DNA of 64,000 nucleotides, taken from contig JADCLS010000010.1 of NCBI GenBank assembly GCA_026702845.1, forward strand, positions 62,001 to 126,000, in the 5' to 3' direction. A program made the translations under genes and the position numbers. Under the pieces are notes generated by a model. That model did no database searches, was not told the DNA's origin, and saw nothing but the letters and a program-made list of their open reading frames with translations. The stretch is from Candidatus Heimdallarchaeota archaeon (GTDB lineage: Archaea; Asgardarchaeota; Heimdallarchaeia; Heimdallarchaeales; Kariarchaeaceae). Positions 9,480 through 18,839 of the stretch are shown one piece after another. How positions within the stretch are numbered: the first letter of the stretch is position 1; each line of letters starts with the position of its first letter.

Positions 9480-9583
9480 AAGATGTAATTAGACAGAATA
9501 TATTTAAGCACTATTCAAGTAATAATATACGAATATCTATTTTATTCAACCTAAGTCGAAGAACTTCTCAGTCAAAAATTTGA

Positions 9584-11971
9584 TTATGCAGCAATATCTA
9601 CATTTCCGAGTTCATAATTTATTTCCTGGAATTTTAATTCAATATAGGCCAAGGCATTTGTGATGGTAATCATATCACCACCACTCAGTGCAGTTGCTAA
9701 AGCAACAAAATCGCTATCATCCGCATATCCCTTCAACACTTTGGTTACAGCTCTGATCTCAGCAATACCACGAATGTAAGTTATCTCATCAGCACCTATC
9801 TCGCCTTCATGCCCCTGTATATCCACCATATGGTATGATATAGACAGAAGAGCTGTTCCAGTACTTTGCAATTGAGGCATCGTAGTACCTGCAGCAGTAA
9901 AATTCATTGCAGTCAATCCGATTCTATATCGAGTTCGATTCAGACCCTCATCTGCTTGGGTGAGATTTCCATCCATATTATCAATAATTAGTCTGGCTTC
10001 GTTGATTGTTCCAACATCAATGGTCAAATCCTGTAACAGAGCCATATTATGCTGGATATTCTGGACGTTAAGCTGCACTCCCTTCAATCGTTTCATCGTC
10101 CACATCATATTCTGAAAGCCTGCTGCGATATGGTAGAAATTCTTTCCATTGGTTGCCAGATCGAGTTCAGCAAAAATTGCATTAAATTCACCAGCAGCAT
10201 CACTCATCAGACCATAAGTACCATTTTCAGATCTTGCATCCATTGAATCAATGAGATCTTGGGTTTCATTTCCCTTTAAATTCATTAATATCGCATCATC
10301 AAGAGTATCATTCAGCTCAGCGATCTTCTCATCATACACTGAATCTGGTATTACTGTAAAATTATCATATTGAGGATCTGTAAAGATAGAGATCGAACTA
10401 TTCAAACTGGTAAGTACAGGGGCGGCTGCAATGCCAAATTCTCCCACTGCAATGGATATTTTTCCAGTATCCCTGATGAACTTGAACATACCTGAAATCT
10501 GATCTCGAACCTCAAGGACAGGAGAGTTGTCATCCAATTGTAACTCATCATATGCTGTAAATACGGGATCATCAAAGGTGTCTACCACGATGGTGAGATT
10601 ATTGATAATGTTGCCAAAAATTGCCTCTGTACCCTCGAAAGATGTTGTTTCTCCAACTGCTTGAGTTACATCCTGAAGTGCAAGTGCACCATAAATAAGG
10701 TGAATGAAAGGAGCTCTGACTTCACCTGAACCATCAGCAATGAGTACTTTTAACACATCCAATGTGGAGTTGAATAGAATTGCAGCATCATTCATCAATG
10801 CAATCTCTCCACTGACATCTGTTCCTGCTTCTGCCTGCATGGCGTTATTCAATTCCTCTTCGTTAATTTGAGTGATTTTGGTTATGGCATCCTGAATATC
10901 CTCAATTGATTGGGTGATATTAACAAATCCTGCCTCCATCTGTGTAATACCAGCATTAAATGTCTCAAGTTCTGATTGTGAAAGTGAGGAAGTAACAAGA
11001 GTTGATGCTGGACCTCCTATTACACTCATAGATTGCATGATTCCCTCCGATATTTTGGTTACACCAGATAATAATGGACCTACTCCCTCGGCCAAATCTA
11101 CCCCTGCCTGCATCGCCAATAATCCATTCTCAATTATCGGGATCAAGGTCGGTCGAGCTTGACCTAATAAAGTGAATAGTAGAAGATCATCCAAGCCCTG
11201 TAGCATAGCCTCTGCATCCATGAACCATAATTTTGCCTCTGCAAAGTATGCATCAGATGTTGGCTCTCCAACTAGATTCATCCCTTCTGTAAGTGCAAGC
11301 CCACCCATTCCAAAACTCATGGCAAATTGTGCAGCACCTGTAAATACGACAAGTACGTAGGGAAGAATTATCACTCCTAATATGAAGAAGGCAATAGTGA
11401 AACCAAATGTAAATAATGTCAGAAATCCAACTTTACCACGTAAAATCTTTAGAATCCCGGAAATACCCAGGGAAGCCAAGGTTCCAACAAATAAGGCCAA
11501 TATGAAGTCCAACACGATACCATAAGTCAAAATTAAATCTATGATACTCTGTGTGCCCTCATCTATCGTCAATCCAAAGGTTTGAGCACTCTGTAACATC
11601 CTTTCAATAATGGGAAACAGGTTGAGAAAAGGTGTCATCAAGCCTGTAAAATAACTAGGCTGGTAAAATGGAAGTGCAAAGCTAATAGTAATGACTGCAG
11701 GAGTACCAATAAGAAACATCTTAAAAGTACTCTTGGTGAAAATAGCCATCACAAAAATGATAACAATGCCCAGCATATAAGCCAAGTATCGATGTACTAA
11801 ATTACCTGAGGCATTCATCGCAATGCCAATAATTAGTTCTAAAGCTAACGTTGAAACAATTCCAACCAGTAATCCTAGCTTGAGATTTGATTTCCCTTTT
11901 TTTGTATCCCCATCAAGGTCAGGAAATATTCCCGGACCATTAGGATCATAGTATTCCATTTCATCACTCAT
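9584..11971 (-). CDS. Large multi-pass membrane protein with extended soluble domain
   Basis: 795 residues. A short cytosolic N-terminus is followed by about five to six membrane helices up to residue ~220 (for example LGLLVGIVSTLALELIIGIA and YLAYMLGIVIIFVMAIFT). The remaining ~570 residues are largely helical, Asn/Thr-rich and contain repeated MQAG/IEDIQDAITKI-type amphipathic segments reminiscent of long helical bundles outside the membrane. No recognised enzyme motif and no clear C-terminal anchor. Probably a surface or envelope protein, but the function is unknown. Confidence 0.6.
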   Translation of the reverse strand: MSDEMEYYDPNGPGIFPDLDGDTKKGKSNLKLGLLVGIVSTLALELIIGIAMNASGNLVHRYLAYMLGIVIIFVMAIFTKSTFKMFLIGTPAVITISFALPFYQPSYFTGLMTPFLNLFPIIERMLQSAQTFGLTIDEGTQSIIDLILTYGIVLDFILALFVGTLASLGISGILKILRGKVGFLTLFTFGFTIAFFILGVIILPYVLVVFTGAAQFAMSFGMGGLALTEGMNLVGEPTSDAYFAEAKLWFMDAEAMLQGLDDLLLFTLLGQARPTLIPIIENGLLAMQAGVDLAEGVGPLLSGVTKISEGIMQSMSVIGGPASTLVTSSLSQSELETFNAGITQMEAGFVNITQSIEDIQDAITKITQINEEELNNAMQAEAGTDVSGEIALMNDAAILFNSTLDVLKVLIADGSGEVRAPFIHLIYGALALQDVTQAVGETTSFEGTEAIFGNIINNLTIVVDTFDDPVFTAYDELQLDDNSPVLEVRDQISGMFKFIRDTGKISIAVGEFGIAAAPVLTSLNSSISIFTDPQYDNFTVIPDSVYDEKIAELNDTLDDAILMNLKGNETQDLIDSMDARSENGTYGLMSDAAGEFNAIFAELDLATNGKNFYHIAAGFQNMMWTMKRLKGVQLNVQNIQHNMALLQDLTIDVGTINEARLIIDNMDGNLTQADEGLNRTRYRIGLTAMNFTAAGTTMPQLQSTGTALLSISYHMVDIQGHEGEIGADEITYIRGIAEIRAVTKVLKGYADDSDFVALATALSGGDMITITNALAYIELKFQEINYELGNVDIAA

Positions 11972-12184
11972 TGTTGAGTCACTATTGAAATGATATTGTT
12001 TTCCCTTTTATATACCACCGAATCATACTGGTTTTTGATGAAAAATCGTATGTATTTCGTTCAAAACGCGAGTGTAAGTGTCATAAGTGAGATGTGATTT
12101 TCCAAGATTCTGAACAAATTTGTACCTTATACACTAATAACTTAAATTTACCTTTGAGATATACCTTTGTCAAGGAACAAAATT

Positions 12185-12739
12185 ATGTCAACTAAAAGCA
12201 ATGAAGTAGTAAAAGTGAGATACAAGACTGTACTCCTTGGGAATGGCTACGTTGGTAAAACATCAATAAAACGTGCCTACTTTGGCATGGAATTTATTGA
12301 TAACTATCGTATGACATTGGGTGCAGAGGTGAGTATCAAAAAATTCAACAAGTACGCCATGCAGATCTGGGACCTTGGCGGTCAACAAGGTTTTAAAATG
12401 ATACTTGAGGATTATTTCATCAATGCCCATTCCGCTGTGGTTATCTTTGATATTACAAATCGAGAATCATTTAACAAGGTACGGGAATGGGTTGATTTCT
12501 TCAATGTTAAATCTGGTAGAGTAGTACCCATGGTGCTAGCAGGGAACAAGGTAGATCTGCGGGAGACTGTTGCGGATGAGGTGACCCAGGAGGAGGCAAT
12601 TGCACTCTCTCAGGAATTATCAAGAAATTCCATCTTTGAGGTACCATATATTGAGGTGAGTGCCAAAACAGGACTCAATATTGATTATTTATTCAGCTAC
12701 TTACTATCGGTAATGGAAACCTATCGTGCTAATGAGTAA
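12185..12739 (+). CDS. Ras/Rab-like small GTPase
   Basis: 184 residues from the ATG at 12185 (the frame also has a TTG at 12167). All G-box motifs are intact: G1 GNGYVGKT (19-26), G2 Thr44, G3 WDLGGQ (62-67), G4 NKVD (121-124), G5 SAK (159-161). The DLGGQ form of G3 resembles Arf/Gtr-like or MglA-like GTPases, while the overall length and the SAKTG box are Ras/Rab-like. The C-terminus has no cysteine, so no prenyl anchor is evident. Asgard archaea are known to carry many such GTPases. The nearby 7-TM/longin-like protein (15150-16268) is a possible regulator. Confidence 0.92.
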   Translation: MSTKSNEVVKVRYKTVLLGNGYVGKTSIKRAYFGMEFIDNYRMTLGAEVSIKKFNKYAMQIWDLGGQQGFKMILEDYFINAHSAVVIFDITNRESFNKVREWVDFFNVKSGRVVPMVLAGNKVDLRETVADEVTQEEAIALSQELSRNSIFEVPYIEVSAKTGLNIDYLFSYLLSVMETYRANE

Positions 12740-12757
12740 CTATATTAAAAATGTAAA

Positions 12758-13261
12758 TTATATCCTAATAATGGAAATAAATAAAACTGTGATTATTAGC
12801 TCAATGATAAACCAAATTCCTAAGAGTATAAAATTCTTTTTAGATATAATAGCAAATCCCTTCTTCTCAAAATTCCTCGAATAAGAAATTAATTTGAAAA
12901 TTACAAACATGAGAATAATATACAAGTAATACCCATATGAAACGCTAGAGTACCGTTGGATATGAAAATAATAATGAGTTTTTAAGATTTCAATGACAAT
13001 TGAAAGAAGAGGAAAAAAATAAATCTTAGAGAGAAGAGGTAAATGAGATGTTGAGCTAAAAAATAAAGGAATATAGGATAAAAAGGTAATAAAGAATGTT
13101 AATAAACAAAGATAAAATGTAAGCTCAATTGTATCAGACATGATACTATGGGCAATACCAAGCACAAATATCCCATAGAACAATAAGTAAGATATAAATC
13201 GTAAGAAAATTAATTCATTTGTAGTATTGTATAGGTTTTCGGCAATTTTTTCCAATTTCAT
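12758..13261 (-). CDS. Hypothetical five-helix membrane protein
   Basis: 167 residues from the ATG at 13261 (a GTG at 13282 in the same frame would add a Phe-rich heptapeptide and looks less likely). It has about five membrane helices with aromatic-rich loops (for example LRFISYLLFYGIFVLGIAHS and FILLGIWFIIELIITVLFIS). More AT-rich than adjacent genes. No domain recognised. It converges with the GTPase gene. Confidence 0.45.
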   Translation of the reverse strand: MKLEKIAENLYNTTNELIFLRFISYLLFYGIFVLGIAHSIMSDTIELTFYLCLLTFFITFLSYIPLFFSSTSHLPLLSKIYFFPLLSIVIEILKTHYYFHIQRYSSVSYGYYLYIILMFVIFKLISYSRNFEKKGFAIISKKNFILLGIWFIIELIITVLFISIIRI

Positions 13262-13394
13262 AAAGAAAAAAAAAATCTTCACTAGGATTATTTCAGTTCA
13301 GAAATTAATAAAACATCCGATATCAAGAATCAAATAATATTAGAACTAATGTAGAGTTATTTATTATCGGTAGTACTAATGAATAATGTCTAGA

Positions 13395-14237
13395 TTATAC
13401 ATCAATCTCTTCAGTACCACAACCACGATGAATGGCAATATGATTCTTATAGTTATTGGTCATTCTGGGAACAGGAGAAACCACATCGGTGAAACGGATC
13501 AGTTCCTCATATTTCTCCTCTTCCTCTAATGTCTTGGCCAGAGTAATAAGGTCAAAGTTCGGATACATACTAAAAGTCTTAATCACCTTTTTCAGATTTG
13601 GGTGATAGAGTTTGTGAATAAAGCCATCCACGTAGTTATGAGGAAAGAGCATACCTTTGAAACCCATATTTTCGAATCGCTTACCATGATAGATGAGGGA
13701 ACGTTTAAACAATCTACCGAGAGCAAGTATCTGCCGAAGAATACCAATCCGAGTATCACATTCATCAACATCAGGTACAATAGGAAATACCTTATACTTC
13801 TTAGATTTAAGAAAAGGAATGAGACACTTTACACAGAAGCTGAAAACGTTTATCTGATCACGATTAATCGAGGATTTCTCAATAACCTCATCGATTATCT
13901 TGTACATACGTTCAACATGAGCATCATACAATATCCTCTCCCAACCCTTGCAATCTGGTTTAAGTTCCAACCACAAGATTTTGCTTGGGTCAGTCATCTC
14001 TCCTGCTATTCCTTCATTATTGAGTAACTCCTCAAGAGTCTCTATTCCATGCTCTCTAAGCTCAGCAAGGGTTAAATCCTGAATCTTCTTATCCAAAGCC
14101 CCCTCTATTTCCAAATAAGTATCGTGGTGGATCACTGCAACATCATCCTTGGAAATACGTACATCAAATTCCACACCATCAAAATTCTTCAATCCCCACA
14201 CTAGAGCAGCAATTGAATTAGGTTTTAATACAGTCAT
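13395..14237 (-). CDS. Glycerophosphodiester phosphodiesterase (GDPD)-like protein, apparently circularly permuted
   Basis: 280 residues with GDPD signatures: PNSIAALVWGL (PENTLxAF-like), G-V-E23-F-D25-V for metal binding, the H37-H38-D motif, and LWLE91-L-K93 on the next strand. GDPD enzymes hydrolyse glycerophosphodiesters to alcohol plus glycerol 3-phosphate. The usual N-terminal first strand with its catalytic HRG is absent before PNS; an IAIH270-R271-G272-C-G stretch instead sits 11 residues from the C-terminus. Beta1 and beta8 are neighbours in a TIM barrel, so this would be a plausible circular permutation. No in-frame HRG exists upstream of the ATG, because a stop (TAG) lies 8 codons back. 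See findings. Confidence 0.7.
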   Translation of the reverse strand: MTVLKPNSIAALVWGLKNFDGVEFDVRISKDDVAVIHHDTYLEIEGALDKKIQDLTLAELREHGIETLEELLNNEGIAGEMTDPSKILWLELKPDCKGWERILYDAHVERMYKIIDEVIEKSSINRDQINVFSFCVKCLIPFLKSKKYKVFPIVPDVDECDTRIGILRQILALGRLFKRSLIYHGKRFENMGFKGMLFPHNYVDGFIHKLYHPNLKKVIKTFSMYPNFDLITLAKTLEEEEKYEELIRFTDVVSPVPRMTNNYKNHIAIHRGCGTEEIDV

Positions 14238-14327
14238 TACGATTTGATGTATGATGATCTATCTAAATCTTGTTTGAGTTAAGATAATTTTTGCTCGAAA
14301 TTTTTTTGTTGATTGATTTTAAGGTAA

Positions 14328-15056
14328 TTATTCAAGATCCACTAGAGCTAATCGACTTGAAATGAATTTGGGTATATTATAACCAATGAAAAATAGATAC
14401 AATCCGAATAAGTAGATAATATATGCAATGATCATCAAGGTGATTGCTGGTCCAACTATCATTATCCCTATTCCGGTTGCTGCGATAAAAGTACCAAAAG
14501 CGACAGTGAATACTCTGAATTTCACCAAACGGTTCTTTGATTTCATACCTACCATAATGAGCAGTATAATATGTTCGCCAATTATCACCAACATGAGTAG
14601 CCCAAGCAAAATAGTACTGAATCCTAGGATTTGTAAATCATCATAACCACGAATAACTGAAAATGTCACGAATTTCTCATCAAGTGAGAGTATGGTACCC
14701 AAAAACACTAACATAAGGAGTGTAGAGATGATCCAAATTGGTTTACGATAGGTGAATTTAGGGATATACAAGCCCACATAGGATAATGCGGACAACATCA
14801 ATACTGTTCCAATGCCATAGATACTGGCATGTAGAAGAAGTGGAAACCGAGCATTAAAGAATAATCGTATTAAAAACGCCAAAGCCCCTCCGGAAAATAC
14901 CATGAGTGACCCAATAAAGATAAAAAAAATTGCAATTTTGATGTTATCAGGCTTTCGTTTATATGTACGGTAGCTAAATAATGCAAAGAGAATAGAGAAT
15001 ATACAGATTCCAACAAGTAGAATACCTACTGTCATTCCAAAGTCAGTTATGGCCAT
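14328..15056 (-). CDS. Seven-transmembrane protein, function unknown
   Basis: 242 residues with seven evenly spaced hydrophobic helices, a short N-terminus and a short acidic C-terminus. The layout resembles the 7-TM sensor region found at the N-terminus of some histidine kinases and the membrane part of the next gene (15150-16268), but here no cytosolic domain follows. Same strand as that gene, 93 bases away, so co-transcription is plausible. No ligand pocket or enzyme motif is recognised. Confidence 0.6.
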   Translation of the reverse strand: MAITDFGMTVGILLVGICIFSILFALFSYRTYKRKPDNIKIAIFFIFIGSLMVFSGGALAFLIRLFFNARFPLLLHASIYGIGTVLMLSALSYVGLYIPKFTYRKPIWIISTLLMLVFLGTILSLDEKFVTFSVIRGYDDLQILGFSTILLGLLMLVIIGEHIILLIMVGMKSKNRLVKFRVFTVAFGTFIAATGIGIMIVGPAITLMIIAYIIYLFGLYLFFIGYNIPKFISSRLALVDLE

Positions 15057-15149
15057 AATTTCAGTAATGTATATAATAGGAATATAATTGCTAGGTATAG
15101 AATGGGATTAAACGCTCAAAAGCAGACAATATCTGTGCTTAGGTTCTAA

Positions 15150-16268
15150 TTATGTATGAATTTTGGTTGTATCCATTAGATCCTTGTAGTGTGGATAATA
15201 CTCCACGAATAGTCCCTTGAAACGATTGATTTGCTCATCCTCATCATCCCCCTCTAAAAACGTACGGGCCAGCGAGGTGAATTTCGATATACAGACACCC
15301 GAATGGGATTCATACTGATATATGATGAAATATTCCTTGATTTTTGCCATGAAGAACCGTTGTGTTGATAATTCTATTTTTCTTGTTGCCTCTTCCTCAT
15401 CCTTAAACGCATCAGTTTCCGACTGTCCTGTGATCTCACCAAGAATAGCATTAATACCATATATGGCACCTGAGGCAAGAGTTGCAGATTCCAGACTGGC
15501 TGTGGTGAATACAGGTACCCCTGCATAATTCGAGATGAGTATCTGCGTAATCTTCACACTATCCTGTATTCCAACAAAAGGTTGTTTATAGAATACCCAG
15601 AATACTCCTAGAAAACCAATATTGGCCACGATATATCGCAAAGCAGGTGGTAATTCTAAGGAATTGAGTACTGGAAGTAATGAATTGGCAAGTGGACCGA
15701 CAAATGCTAGTAAAATTAAGTATAGGGTATATTTCTTGCTTGGACCTGTTGCAATGAAATAATACCTTCCAAGAGGTAAATACAGCTCCAATACTAACAT
15801 CACCAAGATGGCAAGAGTGTAAAGGTTCCAGACAAGTGAACCAGTATCACTCACTGTTGCTGACGCCCATGCACCCCATGTTGTATCATAAACGATATTC
15901 ATGAAATCATCACGAATAATTACTGCAGTCAGAAATGCTGTTAATATTGCAATATAGAGAACCATGTTGATAACAATATTCTCATTTCTCAAGGAGCTGA
16001 AAACCCAAACTGTCCCATAAATGATTAACATTCCTGAGATCTGAGCAATAATATACACCACTCGAGCAGCATCATAGTTATCAGCAGGTATACTACTGTA
16101 GAGTATATGGCAAATATTCCAGATTAATACATTGATTGCGGTGAAGATGAAGATCCGGGTACGTCTGAGTCGATATTTCCTAAAAAGCTCATAGGTGACA
16201 TATACTGAGAATAAACTGATAATTATTCCAATAATGTCTATGATGATATTAGTTGTATTTGCCATCAT
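15150..16268 (-). CDS. Seven-TM receptor-like protein with C-terminal longin/roadblock-like domain
   Basis: 372 residues. About seven membrane helices span residues 5-225. The cytosolic ~145 residues start with ILISNYAGVPVFTTASLES, continue with a helix (SGAIYGINAILGEITG), then strands RKIELSTQRFFMAKIKEYFI and IIYQYESHSGVCISKF and a final helix. This strand-turn-strand-helix-strand-strand-strand-helix order with a G-V/L-P-V/I-F turn is the pattern of roadblock/longin-type modules that in archaea accompany small GTPases. The domain call is by pattern, not by search. With the intact GTPase 3.4 kb away, a membrane sensor acting on GTPase signalling is a reasonable inference. Confidence 0.6.
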   Translation of the reverse strand: MMANTTNIIIDIIGIIISLFSVYVTYELFRKYRLRRTRIFIFTAINVLIWNICHILYSSIPADNYDAARVVYIIAQISGMLIIYGTVWVFSSLRNENIVINMVLYIAILTAFLTAVIIRDDFMNIVYDTTWGAWASATVSDTGSLVWNLYTLAILVMLVLELYLPLGRYYFIATGPSKKYTLYLILLAFVGPLANSLLPVLNSLELPPALRYIVANIGFLGVFWVFYKQPFVGIQDSVKITQILISNYAGVPVFTTASLESATLASGAIYGINAILGEITGQSETDAFKDEEEATRKIELSTQRFFMAKIKEYFIIYQYESHSGVCISKFTSLARTFLEGDDEDEQINRFKGLFVEYYPHYKDLMDTTKIHT

Positions 16269-16518
16269 AAGCTGAATCTCACTAGATTACAAAAAACTAA
16301 CTAGCCAACTGAGCAGGTTTTGATTATTTTTAATGATTTATTCTAACTATTATGTTAATACCTGTTATATTATTAGTAGAAACTTAACTTTATTAATTTC
16401 TATACTTCTTTTTCATAATTAAGGCCCCTAAGAAGACAATCATGGAAGGATTGTATTGAATTCTGTAATCATATGTTTTAAATGCAATTAATAGATTCTA
16501 CTATACTATTTCATTATC

Positions 16519-17775
16519 TCACTTACTGTATGTGGGAAGTATTTCACGATTAAACAAAAGAGAGATAATTCCTGCCAACATCAATGCCACGCCACCGATA
16601 TAGGTGAGATCTTCTAGTGTCAAACCAAGAGATAGCAACCAAGATCCTATCAAGGATCCCAAACCGAAAAACATCATTCCAATAGATTGAAGAGCTGCAA
16701 TTAATTTATCAGGTTTAATCTCATGCTCATGCTCATGATTATGATGACCAAATACTATATTACCACTTGCTGAAAAACCTATATCCAAATGACCATGATA
16801 ATGTAAAATAGATACATTTGATTCCACTGTCAATGCAGCCTTGTTTCTTGAGGGTTCTAATAATCCCTCAGCCAGTCCAGCCAAAAACAGGAGCATAAAT
16901 AGAAAGATGACTGCAGTTACATTGGTGTAAAAAATCACTGTTAAACCCTTGAGTACAAGTGAACCCAAGAGAGGAATTGAGTAACCTATTCTATCAATCC
17001 ATTTCCCTGCAAATATTTGGCTGACACCCCAAGTAAAATCACCCACAAAATATGCAAACCCCAAATTTACCTCGCTAATTCCCTGTTGATTCAGCATTAT
17101 GGAAAGGTTAGGAGTATAAATACCATGGGCAAAATCATACAGAGAATAGATGATGAAGAGCATAAGAATTGCAGGAGAACCAAGAATTACCTTTTTCCAA
17201 AGACTGGGGTGAGAATGGTTGAGTTTCCTCTCTGTAGTTACCCTTTCTTTCAGCTCTGGTTGATCTATTCTCAGAATTATCATGATTAGTACAACAATAA
17301 TAAATGCTCCAGCAGACATAATTTTGATACTGGTCTCTTGGGCCAAGACTAGATTGGAACTGAGCACTTGCTCAAAAATTCCAGCTATTGCCTGTCCTAC
17401 AGCCAATCCGGAGAAAATAGCGGAGAAAAGAGACCCTATAACCTCGCCTTTTACTTCCTCTTGCATAGTATCTGAAAACTGAATCACGGCAAGAAAAAGC
17501 ATGCTAAACCCTAATCCCTCTAGCAATCTTGTGAGCAAGAGAATTTCAGGAGATGATGATAATGACATTGAGATTAGAAAAATAGCAAAGAAGAAATTCC
17601 CAACAAGGTATCGTGTACTCATTTTAGAGATAATACTACTAAGAATAAGATATCCTAGAATCTGTCCCAGAGCATATAATGATCCGGAGATGGAATTGTA
17701 AGATTCAGTCCCCCCGAGATTTAAAATCTGAAAAGGATACCAGAATTTCACCCAACCCACACTTAGAAAAATCAT
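16519..17775 (-). CDS. Major facilitator superfamily (MFS) transporter with His-rich loop
   Basis: 418 residues, about 12 membrane helices, with an MFS-type loop after helix 2 and a clear 6+6 organisation. The N-terminus is short for an MFS protein: the first helix begins at the initiator Met. An IS5-like element sits directly upstream, with its inferred end only 10 bases before this ATG. Between the last helices a loop near residues 325-350 carries many histidines (LHYHGHLD and HHNHEHEHE), suggesting metal binding or metal transport; the substrate is otherwise unknown. The native promoter has probably been displaced by the insertion. Confidence 0.75.
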   Translation of the reverse strand: MIFLSVGWVKFWYPFQILNLGGTESYNSISGSLYALGQILGYLILSSIISKMSTRYLVGNFFFAIFLISMSLSSSPEILLLTRLLEGLGFSMLFLAVIQFSDTMQEEVKGEVIGSLFSAIFSGLAVGQAIAGIFEQVLSSNLVLAQETSIKIMSAGAFIIVVLIMIILRIDQPELKERVTTERKLNHSHPSLWKKVILGSPAILMLFIIYSLYDFAHGIYTPNLSIMLNQQGISEVNLGFAYFVGDFTWGVSQIFAGKWIDRIGYSIPLLGSLVLKGLTVIFYTNVTAVIFLFMLLFLAGLAEGLLEPSRNKAALTVESNVSILHYHGHLDIGFSASGNIVFGHHNHEHEHEIKPDKLIAALQSIGMMFFGLGSLIGSWLLSLGLTLEDLTYIGGVALMLAGIISLLFNREILPTYSK

Positions 17776-17800
17776 AAAAGGAAATCCGAAAATTAAATTT

Positions 17801-18730
17801 TCATGATCTCACCTCCTTAACAAGTCTTTCATGGTTATACCACAAAAACATGGACAACAAGGTCTTGAGCTTGTTGTCCATCTTATAATCCCTTGGAATT
17901 ACATGATACAAGGTCACCTCTCCAAATACGTGTTCCACTTCAGCTCTGAGATATGTTTTATTGTTTCTACGATACAATCCTGGCATTTTATTCTGTTGTC
18001 GAATTAACAGATCCATGGGGCTGGAAGTTCCATGATCCACAGAATTGGATTTTATTGGAATAACAGCTTGTTTTCCCTCTTGATGCATTAAATTAATGAT
18101 ATTCTCGCTCCAGTATCCTTTATCAAGGTGTGTTCTCTTTATTCTTCGTTTTACTCTAGCATACATGTGTTTCCAGATAGGTCCGAATGCTACTGAATCA
18201 TGCACTCGACTTCTTGAGGTTTCTATAGCTACTATTGCCCTGCTTGGCAGGGCAACTGCAAGGTGAACCTTGCAGAATATGTCTGAAGTCTTAACTATTG
18301 CATTAGATTTCCATTTAATCAGTCTCCATACTTTTCCAATTATCATTTTAAAACCAGAACTGTCAATTGCAATATCCTGATCTCTATCGGATGTAAGGGC
18401 ATGCCCTGACATTCGTATCCAGCTTCTCCAGCTGGATGTATTAGCTTCATTCCAGTAATCATGGAAGGTGGATCTTTTCGGAATACTCCTCAGATATCCC
18501 TCATCTATTAAAAAACCACAATTCTTCAACCTAGTGGGGAGATCTTCCCAGATAATATTGGAGACCCTAGCATATACACAGATTGCAATTACAACCCATC
18601 GCAACCCAATTCTAGGTCTGCCTCTTTTTGATGTTTTTCTTGGTTCTGGAAACTTTGGTCTAAGAAAATCTTGATGTATTTCTATGAAAATCCTCAATTC
18701 ATGCGGGTCTATGATTTGTGTTCGAGACAC
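17801..18730 (-). CDS. IS5-family-like DDE transposase
   Basis: 309 residues from a GTG start. N-terminal helical domain with the KRGRPRIGLRWVVIAICVYA segment typical of IS5-type transposases, then DDE residues: D in IAIDSSGFK, D in HLDKGYWSE, and E in RAEVEHVFGEV. The enzyme would cut and rejoin the element ends. The gene is uninterrupted, so the element may be active. The only copy in this window. Confidence 0.88.
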   Translation of the reverse strand: MSRTQIIDPHELRIFIEIHQDFLRPKFPEPRKTSKRGRPRIGLRWVVIAICVYARVSNIIWEDLPTRLKNCGFLIDEGYLRSIPKRSTFHDYWNEANTSSWRSWIRMSGHALTSDRDQDIAIDSSGFKMIIGKVWRLIKWKSNAIVKTSDIFCKVHLAVALPSRAIVAIETSRSRVHDSVAFGPIWKHMYARVKRRIKRTHLDKGYWSENIINLMHQEGKQAVIPIKSNSVDHGTSSPMDLLIRQQNKMPGLYRRNNKTYLRAEVEHVFGEVTLYHVIPRDYKMDNKLKTLLSMFLWYNHERLVKEVRS

Positions 18731-18808
18731 TAGTCATTCTAGTCCTTCATACTTTTGAATCTGACGTTTATAGCCGAATCTCTAGCTAAAGTTATTTTCA
18801 TCTGCTAA

Positions 18809-18839
18809 CAATGATATCATTGAGCCTAACGGCTCAATG
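18809..18839. repeat. Palindrome and hairpin in the IS leader
   Basis: CAATGATATCATTG (18809-18822) is a perfect palindrome, overlapped by a 9-bp perfect stem CATTGAGCC / GGCTCAATG with a 4-base TAAC loop (18818-18839). It lies inside the element, between its right end and the transposase start. Such leader hairpins in insertion sequences often limit read-through transcription of the transposase; here that is inference. Confidence 0.6.

Noticed and set aside
13602..14027. Plus-strand 141-residue frame opposite the GDPD-like gene
   Set aside because: Antisense to conserved GDPD motifs; no recognised features of its own.
14180..14262. IIIHQIVM-type reading before the GDPD start as a degenerate N-terminal HRG
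   Set aside because: The spacing from this His to the PNS segment happens to fit, but there is no start codon between the TAG and this segment and HQI is not HRG; the C-terminal HRG is the better candidate.
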